A stretch of DNA of 64,000 nucleotides, taken from Polytrichum commune. Taxonomy: Eukaryota > Streptophyta > Polytrichopsida > Polytrichales > Polytrichaceae. Both the position numbers and the translations under genes were made by a program. The stretch lies in the NCBI GenBank assembly GCA_950295325.1, contig OX485804.1:61534533-61598532 (forward strand), read 5' to 3'. Shown here piece by piece: positions 23,721 through 36,353 of the stretch (the first letter of the stretch is position 1; each line of letters starts with the position of its first letter). The notes below the pieces were generated by a model. The model saw only the letters and a list, made by a program, of their open reading frames with translations, made no database searches and had not been told where the DNA came from.

Positions 23721-24339
23721 GCCACTTCACACATGAGCCAAGAGTTGTGACCATGAAATTGTGAGAGCCCAAAAGAAAGTGTCCAAAGGCTGTCTTAAGA
23801 CACCTCCAAAATCATGTAGTGTGGTCATGGACCCTCAAGTGTAGTGTGAAGTCATATGTGACCATGGTCTCAACCAAATGCTCATTTCAATGAATATCTA
23901 TTCATGCAAGTCCTCACACAATTGTGAGCATTTGGAATGCCATGGTCTCCTGGTTTTGTGTTAGGTCTACCTCCAAGAGGTAGTTTTTGAAAATAATTCA
24001 AGTGACCATGAAACACGATCCATTCAATGCCATGTAGGAATCCATGTAGACTTTACATTCATCTTGCATTCACATACTATGTTGGTCCCTCAAGCGTAGT
24101 GTGAAGTGATCTTGGATTGGCTCCGCGTTTTCTGCCAATAAGAGTGCTTAAAGTGTAAGGGTCACGGGCTCTCAGTCTTGTGTGTGAAGTGGCCCTGATT
24201 ACCATTATTTCTAGCAATTATCAAAATTGCTTATTAACAAGTTCTTACAACACATCTTATAATGTGCAATACACCTTTGTACAATAATGGTAAAGTTGAT
24301 GTAGGCATATCCAAAATTAACACTATGTATGAGCACATC
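23721..24339. other. No supported gene; internal phrase repeat
   Basis: The phrase ccctcaagtgtagtgtgaag recurs in slightly changed form about 260 bp later (23830 and 24085). Otherwise the sequence is featureless and AT-rich. Confidence 0.4.
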
Positions 24340-24590
24340 ATAATTAGGATATAAATATATTTGGATTTGTGCATGAATTTTGGACAATTCCAACCACCAG
24401 TGTAATGTACGCTATATCGCAAAACTACACAAACATGGTGGTTGGCAAACACGGAATACAAACATTTGAAGGTTTGGTTGTTGTGTTGTTGCATTTGATG
24501 CCGTCATGTGATGTTTTTATCCCTATAAGTGCACATCCCTTATTATTTTGGACAAGTGGTTTGTCCAAATAAACTTAAATGTCAATTACA
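24340..24590. repeat. MITE-like dispersed repeat, copy 2
   Basis: Collinear with 3293-3557: gcatgaattttggac, ggtggttggc, ttggttgttgtgttgttgc and ggacaagtggtttgtcc. The left edge is near aaatatatttgga. The open frames on both strands through it are not conserved as proteins. Confidence 0.55.
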
Positions 24591-24949
24591 TGTTTGTAGC
24601 CCCCAAACGTATGGTAGTCATACACTAGCTTGGACTTGTGACCTCATACCATGTACCACATGTGTGTATGCATTATGAACCGTGAAAGTTGTCTAGCTGA
24701 TATTGCTTTAGAAGTTTTTAGAAACACTTTCAAAAAAAATAATAATAATAATAATAATTTCAACATGTAGACAAACCATTACAAAGAAAACAAGTTGTTG
24801 GATATAGATTTGGATTGGCCAAACATGTTGCATGGTGCACCCGCACACTCAAAATAGTTAACCAAGCCATTCCCGCACCATTCGCTCAACATGGCGCTGT
24901 CGGCAATTGTCCATTTTAGAGCTTTGAACCCGCAATTGCCTCACCACAC
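24591..24949. other. No supported gene
   Basis: AT-rich, with a short AAT run near 24740-24757. It leads into the A/C-rich sense strand of the non-LTR fragment that follows. Confidence 0.4.
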
Positions 24950-25429
24950 ATGCAACGTCATTGTTCACCCCTTCCATATCGAGGAAGGAACCATGTCATC
25001 TAGCCCATCACACTCATGTGTGCGACTTGTGAGTTGTCAATGATGTATATTTCACTCAAAGCCCCAAACCAAACACAAACACCCATGACACCCTCCCACA
25101 CTCACACAATCCAATTTATTGAATTCACATACTGCCATGATAGATTCCCTAAACAAGCCCTCTCACATAAGCACACCAAATACGACCCAGTAATCAATAC
25201 CATACAAAACAATGGATGGAAAACCAACCCCCTCATCACCATCACAACCGGAGTAAGAGGAGCCATACACGAACACTCCATAAATAAACTGACCAACCTC
25301 AAAATTTTAAAATCCAACATCAAGACCCTCATGAAGAATATACACCGGAACGCCATCAAATATTTCACTTACCTTCTCCTAAAGAAAAGGAAACTAGAAA
25401 ATAAACAAACCTTTGTCCCACCCCCATAA
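24950..25429 (+). pseudogene. Non-LTR C-terminal nuclease fragment, copy II
   Basis: The 137-codon frame at 25016-25429 contains IQFIEFTYCHDRF (about residues 32-44), KYDPVINTI, GWKTNPLIT and KKRKLENKQ. It aligns without gaps over ~100 residues with the minus-strand copy at 51439-52035. The Cys-cluster and PD region upstream (about 24980-25050) is present only in a different frame and is degenerate. The sense strand is A/C-rich, like the other copies. I read it as the end of the reverse-transcriptase polyprotein of a LINE-like element, 5'-truncated and inactive. Confidence 0.75.
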
Positions 25430-25602
25430 GGCCCTATGATTACTAATGCAATGCACAAGCCCACCTCCCAAAGGAGGCATAACACCCCATGTTGCATTAT
25501 GAACTATTGTGATCAACATTTGGTAAACGGGCTCACATTCACGCTGGTATATAATACGGGCATAATTTTTTTCTTTTTTCCTTTTTCCTTTTTTTTCTTT
25601 GT
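25430..25602 (+). mobile_element. 3'UTR and tail of non-LTR copy II
   Basis: After the stop codon, the short 3'UTR carries acatttggtaaacggg and cattcacgctgg (25540-25556). These align with acattacgaacgga and attcacgccgg at the end of the SINE at 23.6 kb. A pyrimidine tract (25566-25602, mostly T with C) follows as a probable tail. The stem-loop is eroded. Confidence 0.55.
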
Positions 25603-28154
25603 CAATGCTACTTCATAATTGCCTTCAACATCATTCTTGTTTTTTCTCTCTTTTCACCCAAAATACACGTGTTTAAAAAAGATTGGAATGCATGTTGAGA
25701 ACTTGTTAAACTATTCTACACTCAATAATGAATATACTTGAGAAGACCTATAGGATCGTTCAAGAAGAAATATAACATTCACTTTGATTAAAAAATCATG
25801 ATATGAAAAATTTGAGAAATGAATTCTAAAAATTTAAAGTAAATAAAACAATTGAATAATAACATCCAATGCACCCCTCCCCAACCCCCCCCCCCTTTAG
25901 CTTGTAATTAAGAAGGGACAAATGGTAAGTTTGGTGGGGTTGGCGTAGTACGGCCTTCAACGACAATTGTGTCAACACCCATGTGCCCTTATCCTCGTTG
26001 TTGGCCCTTTCCAAAATATGTATAAGATAAGTGTTGGTTTTGGTTATATGTACCTTATGCGGGCCCTCTAAATGGTATATGGCAAGGCTTGTAGTGAAAA
26101 CTGAACACCAAAATCACGAGCTTCTCAATGAAATTGCACATGGAGCTCAACAACACACACCATTCTAGGCTCAATGTCATTGCTTAAAGAGAGTGAAGTA
26201 AAATCTTCATGTTGACCTCCTACAACTTTCGCACATCAAGCCCAAGATCTTTTTACATATTGACCTTATGTTGTTCATTTTCCTTCAAATTGAAGGTTGC
26301 AAGGCTAGGCTTAAAGGGTATGTGAGGCAAATATGTGATGTAGTTGGTGTCCTTAACCAACTTGGTGGGCTCCATGTCATCATTTTTGTTAGAAATTAAA
26401 CAAGTTCCTCATAAATTAAGACTATGTACATAGCTTTAGGTTGAAATCTTTTAAGTCTCCCAAGAACATGTAGGTTTGTGACGTATCAAAACATGAAAGT
26501 AGATGATGACTATTTATGGATGATATTGCAAGGAAAAATATTTTAATATATGTACTATTTTGAGTAAATTATTGCATATGAAATATGTAATGATTATAAG
26601 TCTTAGTCTCATTTTTCATTTAATTGTGGTCTGATGTGCATTTCTTGATGGAACACTAAAAGTCCAAACCGTGCATAATGAATGCATTCTATAGAAGATT
26701 GCTCACAACTTATGTTCCTTGAGGAGTGATTTATGGACATGGAAACCTTTATTATTTTCATGAAATTTTTTTCTTGTTGCATTCAACTAGTGAATGAACA
26801 TATATTAGTTGAGCAATTTATTTTAACACATTGGCGAATAAACCAAAAATGAAAAAATCTTCTTATCTAATATTTGGTATATTTTTTCGCCACAAGTAGT
26901 TACATATGCCATTTAAACATTTGATTCAAGAAGTTTGAACGAGACAATTCAAAAAATCAAGAGCTTTTATTTTATAAACATGACCAAAGACAAACTACAA
27001 TTGGGTTTTATCTTGTAACTAGTTTGGGATCCAATTTTGGTATGATCTTGTAGCTATTTTTGTAAATTCCATGCATATAACAGGTGCCTCACCTGGAGAG
27101 TTCAAACACACTCTTTCTTGTTTGAATGTGTCAAGGTTTGTTTTCTTCGTTACTTTCAAAGATATGATAAAACCACACGTTTCTTTATACCACCATGTGA
27201 CAATTGAGTAGGCCCACATAATTGACCTTGAACTTACTAAATCTAGTTCATCAAGAAAGGATAGTGTAAATAGGCTTGTAATGAATTAAAATAATAAAAG
27301 ACATGTGAATTATATAACTATGAACTTCACATTAAAAAATGAAGGAAAAAAAACAGATTGAAGGAGGTCATAGTCCAATAAAAAGGGATGTAACTCTTGG
27401 GGTCAAAGCATATGGCTATTGATAGGTATAAATAGGGAGAATTTTCTTTTGACTATGGGGATTACAATTGTATGATTGAGTGACATTGAAACTCTATTGA
27501 ATTATAGATCTTCATAGGTTCTCTTTGGTAGTCTAGGAATCGGTGTATGGGGTAAGTGATTTACATTCAATCAAGTTTGACTATTGTTTGAATGAATTGA
27601 GGAACCACCAAGGAGTTTGTATTGATTATCTTAGATCCTCATAAATTTGACTTTATGTAATTCAAAGTGTGATAATGTTTTTGATCAAAGTTGTAATTTT
27701 GTTTAAGAGATTAATTGAGATTGTTTTGACTTGCATGTCTATAATGGAATTGAAATATTCAACAATGATCCATATTGAGCATGAAGGATTAAAGCAGATA
27801 GTTTACGAAGAAAGGTTATTGTCTATCCGAGTGTAATTCCGCATAGCGAAGCACCTTAAATTAAGAGGTTCATTATGGGTGGTTGGATATTTAAGGAGTA
27901 ATTGAAAGTGAAATTGGGGAAGTCAATTGATTGTTCATTATTGGATGTGGGAGAATTTTTTACTAGAAACCAAGGAAAACAATTTTTATTGCTCAACCTT
28001 TGTATGTGAGAGAGGTGTGTCAATTTGAATGGAGGATTAAATAAGTTCATACCTAGGATGTTTGTAATACACAAGTAAAGTAACATCACTCAAAAGAAGA
28101 GGTCATAAAGTTGTCGATGTTTATGAGAGAAATTCATAGAGCCTTGGCTTGTGT
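25603..28154. other. No supported gene
   Basis: AT-rich. It contains short relatives of the GGCTCAATAGTC repeat near 25720 and 26160 and an 11-base C run at 25885-25895. A TATA-like ggtataaatagggag at 27425-27439 has no gene after it that I can recognise. The short frames have no motifs. Confidence 0.4.
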
Positions 28155-28400
28155 GAATACTAGTGATGGCATGTGCCGGACACCGGCTCGGTAACTATAT
28201 CATTCATCAAAAATATATTGAGAATCTAAAAATACAATGGATTTCACGTTTTAAACTAATGATTATCAATGATATTGTGAATCTCTTCTTGAGAGTAAAG
28301 TTTGTTTGAAGAAAATTCTAAAGGTATTCCAATCTCGCTCTTCTCAATGTTGATTGTATTAGGTTGATCCACGAACCTCAAGAATCTCACTTGACCCTTC
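28155..28400. repeat. Dispersed repeat pair with 8730-8965, copy 2
   Basis: Same orientation and order of landmarks as copy 1: actagtgatgg, acaccggctcggt, gatattgtgaat, cttcttgagagtaaag and ttccaatctcgct. Confidence 0.55.
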
Positions 28401-29039
28401 CAAGAGACATAGGCCCCATCAAAATAGTGGTGATCATTACCATTATGTCTTCTTTAACCAATGAATTGTGTTTGTTGTTCTTAGAATAATACATTTAGTG
28501 TACTTGTTAAAGTACATTGTTGCCCACCTTGGAGAGAAGTTGCTTATGGAATTGGGTGCTTCTACCTTATGTGTTGTGAACACTTATTCCCAAAACTTTG
28601 TGATGTGGCTGAATATTATTAGGCTACACATATCATGGTCTTTAGTGTCATTTAGTATTCGAAGTTACACAATACTACAATTTACAAGTGAATGCTCATG
28701 TAAGGTAGTGGGTGCTTAAACCAACACTTTAAGCTATTGCACATGCATATGCTCGTGTGGTTGAAATTGAAAAGAAATACAAAAAAATAAAAAATAAAAT
28801 AAAATTCATGTTAGCCTTTGGGCTAAACATATGTGCAAAGAAAAAGAAAAAGAAACCTTAATCGAATATTTGATGAATATTCAAAGTCAAAACCACTAGC
28901 TTTCTTAAATCAATCCCTAGGCCATGTGTATAATGACCTTGCATATGATGAGGATCTCCACCTTCATTTCCCATAACCAACACAACATAATTGAGTCCTA
29001 GACCCAAGCTAGATTAAAGCCCAACTACACTAAATATGA
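28401..29039. other. No supported gene
   Basis: AT-rich interval. The 83-codon frame on plus at 28468-28719 has no motif and no second copy. An AAATA-rich patch lies near 28783-28805. Confidence 0.4.
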
Positions 29040-29290
29040 TATTTAATGTCATCAATTCTGATTGTCTTGCTCAATACGAATTGCAAACTGCAGTATAGTG
29101 TCACCAACAATAAATGTTAACCCAACATTATTTGTCATTTATTGTGAATTTGTTTGAGGGCTTATAGATCTACAATTTTGCAATTATTGTCATTTACTAA
29201 ATGATTTTTCATGCAAATTTCAATCATCCATGAAAACATTTCATCACAAATTGCTGTCAAGAGAAGGTAGGGTTTCCGCCAATGGATAAA
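29040..29290. repeat. ~230-bp dispersed repeat, copy 3
   Basis: Third copy of the unit present as an inverted pair at 11590-12135. Landmarks are gtgtcaccaacaataaatg, caacattatttgtcat, ttgcaattattgtca, tttcaatcatccatgaaaac and gagaaggtagggttt. Confidence 0.5.
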
Positions 29291-30189
29291 CTCATCCATC
29301 ATCCATGACACTATTTGTTCATTTATTCATAAGAAGTGTCATCCGACAAGTTACCATAGTGACACTAAATACCATAGGACATGAATATCATATTTAGTGT
29401 AGAAATGGTGCGCAAAGCCACATGGCCACCTCCATGATCAACCGGTTCACTTTCGAAACCGTCACCTTGCATCATGGGTACTGACCCCTTGCATCTTGGG
29501 AACCAACCCTCTTTGTGCCCATAATTGGTTTTTTTCTTTTCTTTGTGGGCCTACCTCCTTGGATTTGTAAGTAGAATGGCTATAAACGTTCCTCCCCCCT
29601 GCCCCCCCCCCATGTATAGAATAGGCATTGACAAGCCACACCTATGTGTGGTGGGTGGTGGTGGTGCATCTATGTGGGTGTTATGTTGGTGGTGTGGGTC
29701 TAGGTATTGGCATGGAGGGTTGGTTGGAAGGTTATGGAGTCTGTAGTTAGTTTTTGCTCTCATTTAAGGTAACCCAAAACCCAGGGTACAAACTCTCAAG
29801 GAAGGCTTTACTAGTGTCTATTACATGCATTTGTCACTTCATAGTTCATTAATTAGACCAGAGGGTTGCTATCTTCACTCTAAAACGTCTCTTATCCATC
29901 TTTTACTCTCTTCTCCATAAGGTTTCCTCTCACTGTTTCCTATTCAGTGGGGTATGTGTGAGAGTAAGCTGTAGTTTCCATCTCGTCATGAGATTTTGTA
30001 TAACAATAGTCAAGAGAGAACAATAATTCTTGAGTATCACAATTGTCTTTGGTAACCATTGGCCAATGTATTTTCAATTCACAATAATACCTTCATTAAT
30101 TGGTCAATGTTGATTCCAATACAAGACAACTTTTTTATTTATTGATTCCAAGATTTAATCATTACTCACAACTTATGCAACTAACAACA
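29291..30189. other. No supported gene
   Basis: It contains a C run (29602-29611) and a GGT/GTG-rich patch (29640-29720), whose frames on both strands are low-complexity artefacts. No domain or RNA gene was seen. Confidence 0.4.
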
Positions 30190-31260
30190 ATTAGCATGTC
30201 AAGCTATAACAACAACAACAACAACAAGATCTTGGTCGCCCTGCACAACTTGCAACAACAACAACCATGGTAACACACAAGACGATAGTTGATCTTGTTA
30301 ATGTGCATTTCATACTCAAAGATCAAGTCTCTTGACTAAGTATCAATTTAAGACCCAACTTTAGACTAGAATAACTCATGCCTAAATCTCCTTGATATTC
30401 CAAAGTTCATCTTATTTTAAATGCACTTAATTCTTCTTAAATTCTCACTTCCCCGCTAATCAACTAATCAAAAGTGATTTCTCATCACCTTAGTTCATTG
30501 AGGTTCTCTCATTAAACTCACTCTTCAAATTATATTCCTATCAGCCTAAAATTCAGGATTCAACTATAATTTCATTCGGCTCAACTATTCACTTTTCTTA
30601 GTATTGCCTCTTACAGGCTCAACTAAAAGCAATCATACCGCTTCATGGACTGACACTTGGCCTTTCGGCTTCCCTATACTGCCTACATTAGGTTTCCACT
30701 CAAGCCAATAGTATCCTTCTCGGACTGACCCAACTCCTCCCTCTCACAGGGTAATCCGAATTGCCAGTCAACCACATTCACAACTCGACCTCTGCTTCAT
30801 CAGACAATTTTTCAACTCCCTCACTCTCCCTCTCACAAGATCGCCTCTCTTCCAGAGCTATTCGATTATAGTTTCACTATGTTCGATCCCTTTTTCGGCC
30901 AACACTCCATTACTCTGCGCCAATTAATTACATCCTTCTTAGTTCAAATCAACAACACACTTCCAACAAAGTTTGGTAATCCGCAATCACTGCGGTAATT
31001 ACTCAAAAAGGAAAATAGTTCAACAATTATACTCGCCCGCTCGTAAGGCTGAGGGAGATAAGCCTATAGTTTAACTATTCGCTCAACGATAATCAGAGAA
31101 TGCATGCTTGCTTCTCCCTCGCCAACCCTCTTAGCTAGGTGGGGAAGACTATAGTTATCAACCGTCTATGGCCTCCTAAGGCCAAGCCTATAGTTATAAC
31201 TACCCTAGCCAATGGTTCAATTATTTTCATCCACTTGGACGTACTTCATCCGAGATTTAA
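30190..31260. other. Distinct non-coding block, possibly element-derived
   Basis: It starts with an (AAC)n run (30210-30228) and changes to a C/T-richer composition with recurring motifs ctatagttataac, tatagtttaacta and ctcaactat. No open frame spans it, and no LTR or TIR boundary could be placed. It abuts the A/C-rich minus-strand open stretch that follows. It may be an untranslated or terminal region of an unidentified element. Confidence 0.35.
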
Positions 31261-32219
31261 CTATCTACTTATAGTTAAACTAATTGGCCAAAAATTCGGC
31301 TCACAAAGTCTTTGAAGGATTGTAAGGCATTTTGGATCCATCTTGTTTATTAGATGTTCTTTGCATATGTTGGGGAGTGGGCTTATTGCTATGTTAAATG
31401 CAAATATGTGTGTGTGGGGGGGGGGGGGGCAGGGGCGGGGTGATATGATGTGAGGAATTTGTTGTGTCGGAGTAGGTGTATTGAGGGGTTGTTTGTCCAT
31501 TGTGTAGTTTAGGTGATTGAGGTATGGGTCAAAGAGGTTGGCAAGGTGTGCACAATGTTGTTTTAGTTGTAGTGTATTTGGGGTAAAATATTGTTTTGGT
31601 CTTTGGTGATATTCTTTGGGAAGTCCATGTAGCAGTGTTGTAATTGGCCATGTATTATGTGCTAGCATGAGGCTCAAGTCGTAGAGGCGTTTGATGTATT
31701 TGGGGTTTTGGTGGTGAGGGTTTGTTATGGTATAATATGTGATAGTGATTATTGAAGTCATGAATAGTATGTACTTGGTGTGGCAAGACTTGTGGTTGAT
31801 GTGTGGGATATGAGTAGCTTGAGGTGGGTGCATATGTGTTAGTGGTTTATTATAAGGTTGTGGGTGAGTAATTTGTTGTTTATTTTTGTTGTATGGGTTG
31901 TGTGTATTGTTTGCTACTTTGTGTGTGGGATTTGTGTTTACTTCCATGGGGAGTGTATGGGATAGGGTTAATATGATGACTAGTATCTTCATGCTTGGGC
32001 ATGGGAGGTGAAACTTTGGTAGTTTAGGTGTTTTTATGGTTGTGGAGTATGAGTGGTGGTATGGTGTCTTGTATGATGTGCATTTATTTTGTTTATCCAT
32101 ATGCATTTAGGGATGATTATGAATATCTTTAGAGGTAATCTTAATGCACTTTTGTTGAACATGTATGTATAACCACATAGACATATAGTTATCCAATAGG
32201 CGATGTGGGGCTTGCACAT
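31261..32219 (-). CDS. Unidentified A/C-rich open frame, possible element ORF fragment
   Basis: A 281-codon minus frame (32106 to 31261) is rich in Thr, Pro, His, Asn and Lys, with the same A/C-rich sense strand as the non-LTR fragments. A short overlapping frame continues upstream to 32219. The segment around 31560-31700 (YIKRLYDLSLMLA, WPITTLLHGLPKEY) looks protein-like. The PPPP segment comes from a 14-base G run (31416-31429). I recognise no domain. It could be a decayed retroelement ORF such as ORF1. It is unlikely to be an active gene. Confidence 0.3.
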
Positions 32220-34043
32220 TTCATTTATGAGGAGGGTAAGAAGACATTTAGTAGAGATGTGGATAAGAAGTGGCTCTATGCTAAGTAAGCTAGCCCTAGT
32301 AGTGACTCTAGTGGTATTCTATTTATTAGGAGGGTTGTAAGCTAGGTGAGGGATTTGAGGGTTAACATGACTATGTGGGTTGTGTGGCCTAGGGGCGCTT
32401 GGAGTTGGAGTGGGTGGCCTCCCATGTGTGTGGTGTTAATGAAAGTACTTGGACCTTAGTGATTTGTGGTGGCGAATCTTTGGTAGAGGCTTGGAAACAA
32501 TGTAGCAAGACTTTGCATTATCGCATGTATCTTTTGTTGAGGCATTTGAAATTTCATGGCCATGTTGCCAAGGATCTTGTGAATGGTGACGGCTTGGTGT
32601 ATGTTGGTGACAGTTGCCACATCTAATTTGGTGTTGGTGTTGTGGTTAATGGCTGTGGTGAATTGAGTGAACTTATTGTCAATTTTCTCTTCCCATTCTA
32701 GGATAGATTTACTGAAATATTTCTCCAAAAAAATGGGGTGATGTGGGCATTGCTCATGGCCTTAAGCTATTGGGCTATTGTTTCCCTCATCTACACTTGC
32801 ACTAACCAAATTGCAATCTTGGTGGGATTTGCTTCGTCGATGCTTCCTTTGTAAGGCATGAAATCTACTCTCCTCCCAAATATCTAAATGAATTTGTATA
32901 TCCATTCGAAGTAGGTGGCGGTGTTGAGGCATTGGATGTGGCACTATTCAGATTGCTTGTCCTCCACGTGGTTGACGATGCCTCCAAAGTTGAAACCTAC
33001 AATGTTTCTGTCGCCAAACTTGTTCTTGAGAATCATGACAATTGATGTTTGAGTCTCCTTTTGGGGAGGTTATTTGCCACAAGGGTGGTGTTAATGCAGA
33101 GCTCCACTAAGTCCACTTGCCTCCATGTCTCTTGTGCGGTTCACATGGATCTTCTCATGATGATATGCAAGCCCATAGTCCAAGATGGAATCTCGGGCTT
33201 CTTTGGATATGAGGGTACAAAAGACGAAGTCTTTAGTGGTGTCAGGCTTGGTTAGGCTCATGAACTTAGATTGCTTTCTTTCATAGTAACTCTTTTACTA
33301 ATGTGGGGAAGAGATTATGTGCATGAATATCTCTCAATGTATCCCCGTTGAGGTTTAGACGAAGGTTTCTAGCTTGTCACACGAAGAGTTGGAAGCTCTT
33401 ATCATTTCCTCCACTTCCAACTCTAAAGGAAAAACACGTGTACCTTGGCGAAGTGTGAAGTCCATCCACTTGTGGCTTCTAAAGGTGGATTTTGGTGAAC
33501 CTTGCCCAATTTTTGGTGATTGAGCTTGAGCCAATGTCCAAGGGATTGGAGTAATACATGCAAAGGGAGATATCCATCTTGCGAAGCCTTGCATATATGT
33601 ATTTCTTATGTCACTCTTAGTCATGGTCCTAAAGCCCATGTCGAACAAGATGGTGATGTGGTACCCCTTGAATAGTCCCGATTGCCGGTTGATCTTAAGA
33701 TGTGGGAGTTGTGTGAAATGGAAGTATTGACCCCGTACTGCATCTAGGCGTTCGTTGGGATAGAGCTTTTGAGAGACACTTGGGAAGGCATGCCTTAAAG
33801 TGAGAATACCCCACCCATACGAGTTAGTATAGGCACCATAGAAAGAGACACCTAGCCTGGACAAATTATTCATCTTCCTTAAACCCCTCCTAAGATGGCT
33901 AGAAAAACATGACATAGGCAATCACTTTAACACCTTGCACACCAGGTGCAACACTATCACATTCGCAAATAAGACCTTGCCTTAGTGATTGACAATATCC
34001 ACAATATGGAACTACAAATCCACAAATTACAAACATTTGCATA
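32220..34043. other. No supported gene; unassigned minus frames
   Basis: Minus frames of 90 codons (32456-32728) and 188 codons (33355-33921) are open, but I recognise no motif and find no partner in the window. They may be eroded retroelement coding sequence. The composition is less AT-rich than average. Confidence 0.35.
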
Positions 34044-35412
34044 ATGGTCCAACATGGACATGTAGCTCACCAAATGCACCATGAATGGATGGCCAAGCAA
34101 ATCCAACCTATGACTAAACAACTTTCAAGGATCATCCAAGCCCAAAATATCATATACAAAAGTAAATCTTCCCTACCCTTTTCCAAAACAAACCCTACGC
34201 AAACCTTGAAAATACATACAGCCTCGTCTCACTTATGGAAAATCCGAAAGCAAATAACCACCAACAAAGCCAAAAATCATTATAAACTACTAATGACCTC
34301 CCCTTAACAAGATCAAACAAAACATCAAGATCCTAGATATGGTAATCAAGCTAGGAATCACCTACACATACTATACAATACCGTTTTCTGAAATGGACAT
34401 TGAAAAAGTACATAATTCCTCAACAAACGCACCAAAAGGCATATGCAACTTCCCAAAAAGCACAACCAACATCTTCACCAACATTCACACAAAAGATTCC
34501 AACATAGAAACAATCTCATTACTACCAACTTATGTACATTGCAAAGGGCAACAAAATATTCAAGCACTTACTGATCAAATACAACTATGCACCATCTACC
34601 AAGGATTAACAAAATGCATATCCACTCACTGCGCCTCCACAAGCTAAATACCAAGTATGCAAAAGATTTTCTATTCCCCAAACCTTAATTATGCTAGAAA
34701 GAGAATTCAAAATCCATGTCAACATCACCGGCCATGCCTTCCCCATGAAAACCACTCCCCTACAAGATAAATGGCAAGCCAACCCCATATACACATCACT
34801 ACCCTTTGAAACCAAGGAAAACAAAAACAATACCTCAACAAATTCTAAATGTATAGCATCACCGCCCTCCAACATATACAAAACACAAGCCTTTCCGCTA
34901 TACTAATTCCACACGAATATTGAACAAATTACCACCACACCCCCAAACTCATACAAGAAAGCTCTTATAATAGCCAATATATTATTCTTGCCAACTCTCC
35001 CCCAACCAACACCATCCCAAATAGTTGACATGCCCATATACAACAACCATGACTTCACACACCCAAGTGACATACCAGAGCGATCCAAGAAATAGTTGAA
35101 ACCCAAACAACCATTAGAAAAGGACATGGGGTGCACAATCCATCAAAACACATTACCTCTTTTCTGTAAAGAATCAAATAAATATGCAAAGCAACAATAT
35201 AAAACATGTTTTTATATATATAAATAATAGATCAAGCAACAACACCTAAGGGCCAATGGAATAACACACAAGGTAACACACAAATATGTTGAGAAGAAGT
35301 TGAACTCCTCTTTAAAGACAACGTCATGCTAGAACGCAATCTACTCCACTTTACTAAATACAATAATGTTACATACACCAAACAAACCAAAGACAAATGC
35401 AAAAGTTGCCTC
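34044..35412 (+). pseudogene. Non-LTR reverse-transcriptase region fragment, copy V
   Basis: The frame at 34339-34647 gives LGITYTYYTIPFSEMDIEKV, then ICNFPKSTTN, and later QALTDQIQLCTIYQGLTK. This is the pattern I associate with the region after the RT active site (thumb and connection) in green-lineage LINE-like elements. Upstream, 34044-34307 is open and basic (KIRKQITTNKAKNHYKLLM). The YxDD palm is missing, so a deletion is likely. Near 35296-35410, EVELLFKDNVMLERNLLHF resembles the segment preceding the Cys cluster in the minus-strand copy (WEIRKLLISNKLTRYYTLM). Several stops make it a pseudogene. The assignment rests on pattern recognition. Confidence 0.5.
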
Positions 35413-35733
35413 AATTACACCAATCCAAAGATTTGAAAAAGATTTGTCATTGCTTACAATAGGTTATGGGCCCACATCTTGCGCTCCAAATGGTCGAAAT
35501 CTTGTTGTCTACAGTCTGTTGTACAATTTCTTGATCTCTGATTACAAAGTTGTTTTTCCTTCTTGAAGGGATAGTGCGTTTTTTTTTTCCCCCCTCTTCC
35601 AAATCCAACCATGTCACCCTATCCAACCAATAATGTAACCCAAATAAATAGATTATCGCATCCAACCCATAGTCCAAATCCAAGGCTCAAAAATGCACAC
35701 ATATAACCAAAAAGAAAGCTACATTACCACCAT
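35413..35733. other. No supported gene
   Basis: AT-rich, with a T9-C6 run at 35579-35595. Nothing further is recognised. Confidence 0.35.
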
Positions 35734-35791
35734 CACTGTCTAAAATCTCTATGCCTTTTAATTTTGAAAGGCATAGGGATTTTAGACAGTG
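35734..35791. repeat. 58-bp near-perfect hairpin
   Basis: Two 25-bp arms (35734-35758 and 35767-35791) are inverted copies with one mismatch, separated by an 8-bp loop. The outer ends read cactgtctaaaatc and gattttagacagtg. It could be a minimal MITE, a remnant of TIR ends or a small-RNA precursor. No target duplication is evident. Confidence 0.75.
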
Positions 35792-36092
35792 TTCACACAA
35801 ATCAATGTCCACTCATAGGTTAACCAAGCAATTGCCAAACTAAACTTGAAACATGGGTACACTCACACCAAAACATGACAAGTCATGGCCATGAACTCCT
35901 CATGTATCCAAACCAAATTCCATACTCTAATTGCCCTCACTGCTACCAACCCAATCATCATTATGTTCCTCTGCCTCTATATCCACAAATGGCAAGACAA
36001 GAAGATCATAATGTGTAAATCTATAATACACAAGGCAACGTGCTTACAAAGTGTTTGCAAGTTATAAAACCAAAATAAAAAATGGACCAAAA
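35792..36092. other. No supported gene
   Basis: AT-rich sequence with a 60-codon frame and no motif. Confidence 0.35.
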
Positions 36093-36134
36093 AGTGTGGA
36101 ATCTTGGTTTCGTTACCGAAACCATTATTCCACT
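36093..36134. repeat. Short palindromic repeat (GGTTTCG-CGAAACC), copy 1
   Basis: Arms agtgtggaat...ggtttcg and cgaaacc...attccact form a stem around ttac. It is flanked by gaccaaaa and a T-rich run, as is the copy at 36411-36452. Confidence 0.65.
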
Positions 36135-36353
36135 CCTTATCGACTTTTTTTATGTATTTCTTAAAGATTGAGGGTTATAGCAAGAGATGAGTAGGGGGTG
36201 GTGGATCAAACCCAGCCCCTTTGCAAAGGCAAGTGCAATTTAATTGCTAAGTACTCAATACAGAGATGCTCAAAGGGGAGGAGGCTGAAAGAGAAACAAC
36301 CAGGCCCCTGACCATGCTAACCACTCAACACATTTAAGCTTGGAGCCATATTA

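Noticed and set aside
29525-29763. 73- and 70-codon frames on both strands
   Set aside because: GGT/GTG-rich low-complexity DNA and a C run explain both.
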